A stretch of DNA of 5,121 nt, taken from assembly GCA_947643685.1 (NCBI GenBank), contig CANRXD010000151.1, positions 1 through 5,121 of the forward strand, given 5' to 3'. How positions within the stretch are numbered: the stretch's first letter is position 1; each line of letters starts with the position of its first letter. Both the position numbers and the translations under genes were made by a program. This stretch comes from an uncultured Clostridium sp. GTDB taxonomy: Bacteria > Bacillota > Clostridia > Lachnospirales > Lachnospiraceae. The notes under the pieces are model-generated. The model worked only from the letters and a program-made list of their open reading frames with translations. It did no database searches and had not been told where the DNA came from. Shown piece after piece: positions 1 through 5,121 of this stretch.

Positions 1-1059
1 GGAATCCAGGTGGATATCCGGAAGCGTGTGGTAAGTTTAACCCCTTTGGAGCGGTGTCTTACAGAGCTTTCCAAGGCGCTGCTTTCCGGGTGCCGGCTGG
101 TCATTGTGGATAATCCGGGGAATTTTTTAAGCAAGCATGAACTGCTGGAATTTCAGAAGATGCTAAAGAAGATCAGGGACAATGGCACAGCGGTCCTGTA
201 CATAGGAAATCATCATGAGGATGTATTCCGGGTGGCGGACAGGACTTCCCTGTATACAGACGGACGGATTGATAAGGTGTTTGAGCGGGATGAAATGACC
301 GATGAGGCCATGGCACCCTACATTACCGACTGGAATATTAAGGGACCGGATCCGGAACCGGAATCCGACGGGGGTGTGATGCATTTCCACTCTGTTTATG
401 CCGGAAATCTCCAGGGGCTGCGATTTGTTCTGAACAAAGGGGAATGTGTGACTCTTTTAGACGTGGACAACCGGATTGCGGAGGATGTGGCAGGACTTCT
501 CTGCGGCAGGCTCGCATGTGAAAAGGGGCGTATCACCCTGGAGCATAAACCCTATACACTGTCCAGAGCCGCCAGATATCTGGATGAAGGAATTGCACTG
601 ATCCCCAAGGACTGTGTGGAACGGCTCCTGTTTTGGGACAGGACATATATGGAAAATCTGACTTTCCTTCTGGACAGGAAGCTGAAAAGAAGCCTGATGC
701 CGGGAAAAATCTTCCGGAGTATCCGCAGTGAATATGAGCCTCTTGTGGGAAAGGCCATTGATGAGACAAATATTTCCAGCCTGCAGTTTCCGGAGCAGAT
801 TGCCCTGGTTTATTATAAGATGCAGCTTCTGCACCCGCGGGTACTGGTCTGCATCCAGCCCCTGGCCAAGGGAGACATGTTTACCCGTATGAAAATACTG
901 GAGCTTCTCCGGGGAATCCTCTCCCAGGGAACAGCCGTGCTGATGATTACAACCAATGTTTCAGATACGTTAGACATTTCGGACCGGCTTCTTATCGTGG
1001 AAAAGGGCGCCTGTACGGCATCCTATGAAAAAAATGAGTTTAACCGTATCGTCCGGTGA
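1..1059 (+). CDS. Degenerate tandem ABC ATPase of the RbsA/MglA type, 3' part only, probably non-catalytic
   Basis: The frame is open from base 1 (GGA ATC CAG before a GTG at 10), so the gene begins upstream; 352 codons are visible and a TGA ends it at 1057-1059. It aligns along its whole length with the intact double ATPase at 2194-3699, but the nucleotide-handling motifs are gone. The first-domain signature LPVSKQQ is LTPLERC (nt 37-57), and Walker B LIMDEPT is LVIVDNP (nt 97-117). The second-domain P-loop GLMGAGRTET is LLDVDNRIAED (nt 454-486), signature LSGGNQQ is LQFPEQI (from nt 781), and Walker B VVIFDEPTRGID is VLVCIQPLAKGD (nt 841-876). By comparison with the paralogue, about 130 residues including the first Walker A lie outside the window and cannot be judged. 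The long frame without stops argues against simple decay. A regulatory or scaffolding role, perhaps sensing for the sugar system next door, is inference. It could also belong to an upstream operon of another function. Confidence 0.8.
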   Translation, partial: GIQVDIRKRVVSLTPLERCLTELSKALLSGCRLVIVDNPGNFLSKHELLEFQKMLKKIRDNGTAVLYIGNHHEDVFRVADRTSLYTDGRIDKVFERDEMTDEAMAPYITDWNIKGPDPEPESDGGVMHFHSVYAGNLQGLRFVLNKGECVTLLDVDNRIAEDVAGLLCGRLACEKGRITLEHKPYTLSRAARYLDEGIALIPKDCVERLLFWDRTYMENLTFLLDRKLKRSLMPGKIFRSIRSEYEPLVGKAIDETNISSLQFPEQIALVYYKMQLLHPRVLVCIQPLAKGDMFTRMKILELLRGILSQGTAVLMITTNVSDTLDISDRLLIVEKGACTASYEKNEFNRIVR

Positions 1060-1063
1060 GAGA

Positions 1064-1078
1064 ATTGCCTCGGGCAAT
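1064..1078 (+). repeat. Short inverted repeat just after the degenerate ATPase stop
   Basis: ATTGCC (1064-1069) and GGCAAT (1073-1078) are perfect complements around a three-base TCG loop, five bases after the stop codon. There is no T-run behind it, so it is not an intrinsic terminator by itself. Its right arm can pair with two other places: GGGCAATC (1072-1079) with GATTGTCC (1084-1091, one G·U, AAAA loop), and with GATTGCCC (1105-1112, eight perfect pairs). It may form part of a compound 3' structure with the following terminator. Confidence 0.5.
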
Positions 1079-1080
1079 CA

Positions 1081-1122
1081 AAAGATTGTCCCCCCAAACC
1101 GAAAGATTGCCCCCTGTTTTGG
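1081..1122 (+). repeat. Imperfect 21-base tandem duplication feeding the terminator
   Basis: AAAGATTGTCCCC (from 1081) recurs as AAAGATTGCCCCC (from 1102) exactly 21 bases later, with 12 of 13 positions equal. The rest of each unit has diverged (CCAAACCG against TGTTTTGG). Both C-runs can pair with the GGGGG at 1121-1125, so the duplication gives two alternative left arms for one terminator. Confidence 0.5.
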
Positions 1123-1134
1123 GGGCTTTTTTTT
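1109..1134 (+). terminator. Rho-independent terminator between the degenerate ATPase and the kinase cluster
   Basis: GCCCCC (1109-1114) pairs perfectly with GGGGGC (1121-1126) around a TGTTTT loop and is followed at once by eight Ts (1127-1134). This is a textbook intrinsic terminator for transcripts of the upstream gene. A second left arm, CCCCCAAA at 1091-1098, can pair with TTTGGGGG (1118-1125), so the terminator could form from either. The terminator implies that the ROK-kinase cluster has its own promoter after about 1115, or is fed by read-through. Confidence 0.88.
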
Positions 1135-1148
1135 GTATAAAATATAAG
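1119..1148 (+). promoter_or_regulatory. Weak candidate promoter for the kinase-transporter cluster
   Basis: TATAAG (1143-1148) is a good -10 candidate, with TATAAA (1136-1141) as an alternative. The only -35-like hexamer at a workable distance is TTGGGG (1119-1124, 18-base spacer), which matches TTGACA only in its first three bases and lies in the right arm of the terminator. Transcription would begin near 1155, at the foot of the stem-loop at 1153-1197. A promoter is expected here because of the terminator, but this assignment is tentative. Confidence 0.33.
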
Positions 1149-1152
1149 TAAA

Positions 1153-1197
1153 GATGCCGGAGTCAAAAGGTATATGGCTTCTTTTGACCCTGGCGTC
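1153..1197 (+). promoter_or_regulatory. Long leader stem-loop or operator-like inverted repeat before the ROK kinase
   Basis: Bases 1153-1169 pair with 1181-1197: 14 Watson-Crick pairs, two G·U wobbles (1155/1195 and 1159/1191) and one A·C mismatch (1161/1189), around an 11-base loop (1170-1180). The inner part, GTCAAAAG against CTTTTGAC, is an exact 8-base palindrome arm. There is no T-run after it, so it is not a terminator. It ends eight bases before the Shine-Dalgarno of the kinase gene. It could be a 5' mRNA-stabilising hairpin, a translation-control element, a DNA operator or a dispersed genomic repeat; the sequence alone does not decide. Confidence 0.6.
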
Positions 1198-1205
1198 AGG
1201 CAGAT

Positions 1206-1212
1206 GGAGAGG
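1206..1212 (+). promoter_or_regulatory. Ribosome binding site that sets the ROK kinase start
   Basis: GGAGAGG lies four bases before ATG 1217. The GGAG core alone is seven bases away. The longer frame that begins at ATG 1154 has no such site and would translate the leader stem-loop, so this site decides for 1217. Confidence 0.8.
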
Positions 1213-1216
1213 TAAC

Positions 1217-2152
1217 ATGAAAGAATACATCGGAATCGACATCGGAGGAACAAAATGCGCGGTAGTGCGTGGAAATGAAGAGGGAAAGGTCTTAAAAAAA
1301 CTCCGGTTTTCCACCAGGGGCCAGGAAGAGACGTTAAGGGAAATCTTTGACAGTGTACAGGCTCTCTGGTCTGAAAATATAAAGGCCATCGGAGTAAGCT
1401 GCGGAGGCCCTTTAAACAGCAGGACCGGTGTTATCCTCGGGCCGCCGAACCTGCCCGGATGGGATCAGGTTCCCATCACAGATATGCTGACGGAGCGGTT
1501 TCATGTTCCGGCCAGGCTTTGTAATGATGCGGATGCATGCGCTATGGCCGAGTGGAAGTTCGGAGCCGGAAAAGGCTGTGAGAATCTTATTTTTCTGACC
1601 TTCGGAACCGGAATCGGAGCGGGCCTTATTTTAAACGGACGGCTGTATGAGGGCGCTTCGGGCATGGCCGGAGAAGTGGGGCATGTAAGGCTTTATGAGG
1701 ACGGCCATATGGGTTACGGGAAGGCCGGGGCCTATGAAGGGTACATAAGCGGCGGAGGAATTGCCCAGTACGGAGAGGGTTCGGCAAAGGAGCTTTATGA
1801 CCGGGCACAAAGAGGGGATGAAGCAGCCATCCGGATATGGAAGAGGACAGGAATGGTCCTTGGAAAATTGCTGGCCATTCTCGTGGATATCTTAAATCCT
1901 GACAGGATTGTCATTGGAAGCATTTACGTGAGGGCAGGCCATCTGATGGAGGAGTCCATGAACCTGGAACTTCAAAAAGAGGCTCTGGGGCCTGGCCTGG
2001 CGGCCTGCCGGATTGTTCCGGCAGCTCTTGGAGAATCCCTGGGGGATGTGGCGGCGCTCAGTATCGCCATGGATGCTGCCTCCTCCGGTCCCGACGGATC
2101 CGGCACAGGAGGTACAGAGAAACGCAGGGCAGATGGAACTGTGAGGGAATAA
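1217..2152 (+). CDS. ROK-family sugar kinase (glucokinase/allose-kinase-like), zinc-cysteine-free type
   Basis: This 311-residue protein has the usual ROK length and order. The phosphate-binding DIGGTK is at residues 8-13, SCGGP at 61-65, and the sugar-binding and catalytic NDADA follows with Asp104 as the expected base. GTGIGAGL is at 130-137, GEVGH at 152-156 and YEGYISGGG at 173-181. ROK enzymes transfer phosphate from ATP to a hexose or acylamino-hexose in the cytoplasm; some ROK proteins are repressors, but no helix-turn-helix precedes the kinase domain here. The zinc motif CGCGxxGC is replaced: the three cysteine positions read Met165, Tyr167 and Ala172, while His156 and Glu174 remain. 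After about residue 289 a hydrophilic Gly/Ser/Arg tail ends the protein. The ATG at 1217 fits the N-terminus and ribosome binding site. The gene sits 41 bases before the transporter ATPase, so it probably phosphorylates the imported sugar. The exact sugar is unknown. Confidence 0.9.
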   Translation: MKEYIGIDIGGTKCAVVRGNEEGKVLKKLRFSTRGQEETLREIFDSVQALWSENIKAIGVSCGGPLNSRTGVILGPPNLPGWDQVPITDMLTERFHVPARLCNDADACAMAEWKFGAGKGCENLIFLTFGTGIGAGLILNGRLYEGASGMAGEVGHVRLYEDGHMGYGKAGAYEGYISGGGIAQYGEGSAKELYDRAQRGDEAAIRIWKRTGMVLGKLLAILVDILNPDRIVIGSIYVRAGHLMEESMNLELQKEALGPGLAACRIVPAALGESLGDVAALSIAMDAASSGPDGSGTGGTEKRRADGTVRE

Positions 2153-2193
2153 AAAAGCGGCAGGCAAAGAGTCGATAGAAAGAAGGGGAGCAG

Positions 2194-3699
2194 ATGGGAG
2201 AAGTAATCGTATCCATGAAAAACATTGTGAAGACATTTCCGGGAGTAAAGGCTCTTGACAATGTAAATTTTGAGCTCCGTTCCGGAGAGGTCATGGCGCT
2301 TCTCGGAGAAAACGGGGCTGGGAAATCCACGCTGATGAAAATTTTAAGCGGTGTTTATACCAAAGATGGCGGAACCATGACCATATTCGGAAAGGAATAT
2401 GACAATCTGACACCAAAACAGGCCCAGGCGGCAGGTGTGGCAATCATTCACCAGGAGCTTAATATGTGCAGGCATCTGTCCGTTGCGGAAAATATGTTTC
2501 TGGGACGGGAAAAGGTGAAGGGGATTGTATTAAAAAACGGCGAGATGGAGGCGGAGGCGGCAAGGATCCTGGGGGATTTGAAAATCGACATTGACCCGCG
2601 TCAGATGGTCGGCGATCTGCCGGTCTCCAAACAGCAGATGGTAGAGATCGCCAAAGCACTTTCCATCCACGCAAAGATACTTATCATGGATGAACCGACG
2701 TCCTCCCTGACAGCCAAAGAGATCGATGAGCTGTTCCGTATTATCCGGAAGCTGAAAGCGGACGGATGCGGAATTGTATACATATCCCACAGGCTGGAGG
2801 AACTGCAGGCCATTGTGGACCGTGTTACCATCATGCGGGACGGCCAGTATATCACCGATGGTATTTTTAAGGAGATGACCATGGATAAGATCATAGCCAA
2901 TATGGTCGGCCGTGAAATCAAGGAGCAGTTCCCGAGAGTCTCCTGTGAAAAGGGGAAGAAGATTTTTGAAGTGAAGAACTTAAATGCAGGAAAGCTGGTA
3001 CGCAATATCAATTTTTCCCTTTACGAGGGAGAGATCGTCGGATTTGCGGGTCTGATGGGGGCAGGGAGAACGGAGACCACAAGAGCGATCTTCGGTGTGG
3101 ATCCCAAGACAGGCGGGCAGATTTTCCTGGACGGGAACGAAGTGAAGATCAACTGTCCCATGGATGCCATTAAGGCGGGAATTGTTCTGGCTCCGGAGGA
3201 CAGAAAAAAGGATGGCCTCTGTACGAAGTTAAGTATCCGCCATAATCTGGCGCTTCCGAATCTGGATCTTCTGTGCAACGGGCTTGGAGTCATAAGCAGC
3301 AGTAAGGAAGACAAGCTCTGTGAGGACGCGGTAAAGAATCTTCTGATTAAGACGCCGACGGTGGAGGTTAATGCGGCCAATCTTTCCGGCGGAAACCAGC
3401 AGAAGGTGGTTGTGGGAAAATGGCTGGCAAGAAACTCCAGAGTGGTAATTTTCGATGAGCCTACGAGGGGCATTGATGTGGGCGCCAAGGTGGAGATCTA
3501 TAATCTGATGAACAAACTAAAACAGGAAGGCATTGCAGTTATGTTCGTATCCTCTGAAATGCCTGAGGTTCTCGGTATCGCTGACAGAGTCATTGTTATG
3601 TGTGACGGACGAATTACAGGAGAAGTAATGGCCCGTGAGACCACACAGAACGAGGTCTTAAAGTATGCGACCGAGTTTGAAAAGAAACAGGTAAGTTAG
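2194..3699 (+). CDS. Sugar ABC transporter double ATPase, RbsA/MglA/XylG family
   Basis: A full-length 501-residue tandem ATPase that powers uptake of a mono-saccharide through the adjacent permease. First domain: Walker A GENGAGKST at 38-46, Q-loop Gln87, signature LPVSKQQ at 142-148, Walker B ILIMDEPTSSL from 162 and switch His199 in ISHR. Second domain: P-loop GLMGAGRTET at 286-295, where Arg replaces the usual Lys, then signature LSGGNQQK at 397-404, DEPTRGID at 421-428, and SSE in place of the switch His. The altered second P-loop is normal in this family; one competent and one weakened site is the known pattern. The ATG at 2194 has GGGGAG at 2185-2190, three bases upstream (AAGGGG at 2183-2188 gives a five-base spacer). 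The gene stops 12 bases before the permease start, so the two are surely co-transcribed. Family membership is certain; ribose, allose, galactose or another sugar cannot be told apart here, so no symbol is given. Confidence 0.96.
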   Translation: MGEVIVSMKNIVKTFPGVKALDNVNFELRSGEVMALLGENGAGKSTLMKILSGVYTKDGGTMTIFGKEYDNLTPKQAQAAGVAIIHQELNMCRHLSVAENMFLGREKVKGIVLKNGEMEAEAARILGDLKIDIDPRQMVGDLPVSKQQMVEIAKALSIHAKILIMDEPTSSLTAKEIDELFRIIRKLKADGCGIVYISHRLEELQAIVDRVTIMRDGQYITDGIFKEMTMDKIIANMVGREIKEQFPRVSCEKGKKIFEVKNLNAGKLVRNINFSLYEGEIVGFAGLMGAGRTETTRAIFGVDPKTGGQIFLDGNEVKINCPMDAIKAGIVLAPEDRKKDGLCTKLSIRHNLALPNLDLLCNGLGVISSSKEDKLCEDAVKNLLIKTPTVEVNAANLSGGNQQKVVVGKWLARNSRVVIFDEPTRGIDVGAKVEIYNLMNKLKQEGIAVMFVSSEMPEVLGIADRVIVMCDGRITGEVMARETTQNEVLKYATEFEKKQVS

Positions 3700-3711
3700 G
3701 AGGACAGTATC

Positions 3712-4728
3712 ATGAATGAGAAAAAGCAAAGTACAGTAAAGCGGCTCTTAAATACCAGGGGTATGGGGGCGGTTATCACCGCGTTTGCGGGTCTGATCAT
3801 TATTTATGTGGCATTCGGCCTGATTGACAGAAATGTATTTTCCGGACAAAACTTTATGAACCTTTTGCGTTCCATGTCCAAATACCTGTTAATTGGTGTG
3901 GGGCAGAGTTATCTTCTGATTACAGGAAACATTGACCTTTCCATCGGTTCCATGGTTGGTATGAGTGCCATGATTTCCGCGACCATGATGGCCATGGGAG
4001 TGAATCCGGTTCTGGCAATGACAGTTGCCATGGTATGCTGCCTGCTTTGTGGTGTGGTCAACGGATTTCTGGTAGGAAAATTTAAGCTTCCGCCGTTCAT
4101 TGCGACCCTGGGCACCATGTTTGTAACCCGAGGCGTTGCTTATATGGTAAACAACAACCGTAATACGGATGCAATCGCAACAGGAATCGGAAAAGAGGCC
4201 GGGGACAGCTTTCAGAACTTTTTCTACTATGGAAAGACATTGGGCGTATACAATACGTTCTGGATTGCGTTACTTTTGTTTCTGGTATTTTTCTTCCTGC
4301 TTTCCAAAACGAGAACCGGAAGGCATATTTATGCCATCGGCTCCAATGTGGACGCGGCGAAGCTGTCTGGTGTAAACGTTGTAAGCACCACCATTAAAGC
4401 GTATCTCGTCAGCGCCATATGTGCCTGTGTGGTTGGCTTTATCCTCTGTGCACAGGCCGGCATGGGAAATATGGAAGCAGGAAACATGTATGAGATGTAC
4501 GGCGTTGCGGCCGGTGTTATCGGCGGTATTTCCCCGTTGGGCGGCACAGGACTTCTCCTTGGAACCTTTGCGGGCGCGGCAGTATGGCAGACACTTGAGA
4601 ACGGCCTTAACATGATTGGCGCACAGGTCGGCATCCAGCGTCTTGTCATTGGTATCATTGTGGTATTTTCCGTACTTCTGGACGTGGTAGTCCGCTCCGG
4701 AAACTTTGGGAAAAAGGCAGGAAAGTAG
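3712..4728 (+). CDS. Sugar ABC transporter permease, RbsC-like (BPD_transp_2 family)
   Basis: This 338-residue hydrophobic protein would form the membrane channel as a dimer. About eight to ten membrane segments are visible, near residues 18-38, 52-72, 77-96, 99-122, 127-147, 182-198, 228-248, 264-290 and 305-328. Family landmarks are GNIDLSIGS (72-80, usually GGIDLSVGS), KLPPFIATLG (125-134), the cytoplasmic ATPase-coupling stretch TRTGRHIYAIGSN (200-212) with AAKLSGVNV after it, and MYGVAAGVIGGISPLGGTG (262-280). A perfect AGGAGG at 3698-3703 overlaps the TAG of the ATPase gene and lies eight bases before the ATG, a sign of coupled translation. Lengths and motifs are normal. The substrate is not readable from the permease. 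Confidence 0.95.
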   Translation: MNEKKQSTVKRLLNTRGMGAVITAFAGLIIIYVAFGLIDRNVFSGQNFMNLLRSMSKYLLIGVGQSYLLITGNIDLSIGSMVGMSAMISATMMAMGVNPVLAMTVAMVCCLLCGVVNGFLVGKFKLPPFIATLGTMFVTRGVAYMVNNNRNTDAIATGIGKEAGDSFQNFFYYGKTLGVYNTFWIALLLFLVFFFLLSKTRTGRHIYAIGSNVDAAKLSGVNVVSTTIKAYLVSAICACVVGFILCAQAGMGNMEAGNMYEMYGVAAGVIGGISPLGGTGLLLGTFAGAAVWQTLENGLNMIGAQVGIQRLVIGIIVVFSVLLDVVVRSGNFGKKAGK

Positions 4729-4737
4729 GGAGTATTT

Positions 4738-4764
4738 ATGCGCCCGGCTGCGGACGATATCTAA
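4738..4764 (+). CDS. Possible eight-codon leader ORF (MRPAADDI) before the binding-protein gene
   Basis: ATG 4738 opens an eight-codon frame closed by TAA at 4762-4764. It has its own Shine-Dalgarno, AGGGAG at 4727-4732, five bases upstream and overlapping the permease stop. The context AGGGAGTATTTATG matches the binding-protein start AGGAGGTATTTATG in 12 of 14 positions. Its stop codon forms the first bases of the stem-loop at 4762-4784. It may be a leader peptide, a translation-coupling device, or the relic of an older start. No family is recognisable in so short a peptide, and translation is unproven. Confidence 0.3.
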   Translation: MRPAADDI

Positions 4765-4784
4765 CTGTCCAAAAATGACGGTTA
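4762..4784 (+). promoter_or_regulatory. Intercistronic stem-loop between permease and binding protein
   Basis: TAACTGTC (4762-4769) pairs with GACGGTTA (4777-4784): eight pairs with one G·U, around the seven-base loop CAAAAAT. The nearest T-run (4797-4803) is 12 bases further on and runs into the ribosome binding site, so this is not a normal terminator. Stem-loops at such junctions in binding-protein operons can set different mRNA levels for permease and binding protein; that role is inferred here. Confidence 0.5.
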
Positions 4785-4803
4785 CATATAGAAGAATTTT
4801 TTT

Positions 4804-4809
4804 AGGAGG
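4804..4809 (+). promoter_or_regulatory. Strong ribosome binding site of the binding-protein gene
   Basis: A perfect AGGAGG lies five bases before ATG 4815, directly after a run of seven Ts (4797-4803). It fixes the start of the last gene and fits the high expression expected of a transporter's binding protein. Confidence 0.88.
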
Positions 4810-4814
4810 TATTT

Positions 4815-5121
4815 ATGAAGAAGAAATTATTAGCAATGTTAAGCTGTGCTCTGCTGGCAGCCGCGTCTGTGACAGGATGCAGCTCCAAACCGGCGGAAAC
4901 GGCAGCGGCTCCGGCTCCGGCAGAAACCACGAAAGCGGCTGAGACTTCGAAGGCTGCAGAGGCAGCCCCGGCAGGCGATACCAAGATCGCACTGATTACC
5001 ATGGATTCCATTGACCAGCACTGGGTAACTTTAAACGAAGGCGCTCAGAAAGCGGCGGCAGAGCTTGGCGTGACAGTGACCTTTATGTCCCCCAACACCA
5101 AGGATGACGCCCAGCAGATTG
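4815..5121 (+). CDS. Sugar-binding lipoprotein of the ABC transporter (periplasmic-binding-protein type 1, RbsB-like), 5' part only
   Basis: The first 102 residues are visible and the frame is open to the window edge. MKKK followed by a hydrophobic stretch and VTGC (residues 19-22) is a lipoprotein signal peptide; Cys22 would be lipidated and anchor the protein outside the membrane. Residues 23-55 form a low-complexity Ala/Pro/Glu/Thr/Lys linker. The binding domain begins about residue 56 with TKIALITMDSIDQHW, followed by the first helix NEGAQKAAAELG (74-85) and the second strand VTVTFMSPN, the standard start of the ribose/allose-type binding fold. In RbsB the place of SIDQHW holds NNPFF, whose aromatic residues stack on the sugar; here only Trp70 keeps an aromatic side chain, pointing to a different ligand or pocket. 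The gene lies 86 bases after the permease, the widest gap in the cluster, and would supply substrate to it. Confidence 0.93.
   Translation, partial: MKKKLLAMLSCALLAAASVTGCSSKPAETAAAPAPAETTKAAETSKAAEAAPAGDTKIALITMDSIDQHWVTLNEGAQKAAAELGVTVTFMSPNTKDDAQQI

Noticed and set aside
457..834. Minus-strand open frames opposite the degenerate ATPase
   Set aside because: I considered whether the + strand was a dead gene and the minus strand the real one. The + strand aligns with an ABC ATPase throughout; the minus products resemble nothing.
1..1059. Calling the degenerate ATPase a pseudogene
   Set aside because: There is no stop or frameshift in 352 codons, and the fold outside the active-site motifs is preserved, so a kept non-catalytic protein is the better reading.
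1154..1216. A 21-codon in-frame extension of the ROK kinase starting at ATG 1154
   Set aside because: It has no ribosome binding site, translates the leader stem-loop, and resembles no ROK N-terminus; ATG 1217 has GGAGAGG and places DIGGTK at the usual distance from the start.
3021..3488. A 155-codon open frame on the minus strand
   Set aside because: It lies wholly inside the strongly conserved second ATPase domain, antisense to its motifs, and its protein is a compositional shadow with no recognisable family.
4169..4615. Two short + strand frames inside the permease gene (4169-4375 and 4421-4615)
   Set aside because: Both are frame-shifted readings of conserved permease coding sequence without ribosome binding sites.
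4785..4792. A private promoter of the binding-protein gene with a TATAGA-like -10
   Set aside because: No -35-like hexamer lies 16-19 bases upstream; the position is taken by the stem-loop.
4762..4803. An intrinsic terminator before the binding-protein gene
   Set aside because: The T-run is 12 bases away from the stem instead of directly behind it, and the stem is only eight pairs with an A/T-rich part.
4706..4942. A 78-codon + strand frame across the permease/binding-protein junction
   Set aside because: It overlaps both genes out of frame, has a low-complexity Gly/Ser end mirroring the Ala/Pro linker, and lacks a ribosome binding site.
4884..4985. Repetitive Ala/Pro/Glu/Thr coding stretch as a true repeat array
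   Set aside because: The units are irregular, and the stretch is the usual flexible linker between lipid anchor and binding domain.

Overview
The window looks like a piece of a Clostridia genome, most likely a Lachnospiraceae-type gut anaerobe. This rests on near-balanced base composition, strong AGGAGG-type ribosome binding sites, tight same-strand gene packing and the style of the encoded proteins. No marker gene fixes the genus. All genes lie on the + strand.

Layout. (1) Bases 1-1059 are the 3' part of a gene for a tandem ABC ATPase of the RbsA/MglA type. In everything visible, the nucleotide-binding motifs have been lost although the reading frame is intact. (2) Bases 1060-1216 are a dense non-coding stretch. 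It holds a small inverted repeat, a 21-base imperfect tandem duplication, a strong intrinsic terminator, a weak promoter candidate and a long 17-position stem-loop just before the next gene. (3) Bases 1217-4728 are a tight cluster: a ROK-family sugar kinase, an intact RbsA-type double ATPase and an RbsC-type permease. (4) Bases 4729-4814 hold a possible eight-codon leader ORF and a stem-loop. (5) Bases 4815-5121 start a lipoprotein sugar-binding protein that runs off the window.

How the genes work together. The binding lipoprotein captures a sugar outside the membrane, the permease dimer carries it across, the double ATPase powers transport, and the ROK kinase would phosphorylate the sugar in the cytoplasm. 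A ROK kinase instead of a PfkB-type ribokinase, and no RbsD mutarotase in view, makes ribose less likely than a hexose; the E. coli allose system also pairs a ROK kinase with RbsABC-like transport. The substrate is not determined by the sequence.

Most worth a second look: the motif-less ABC ATPase paralogue directly upstream of an intact one, the RNA structures in the 1060-1216 gap, and the duplicated Shine-Dalgarno/start context with a micro-ORF between permease and binding protein. I see no mobile element, CRISPR array, tRNA or rRNA.
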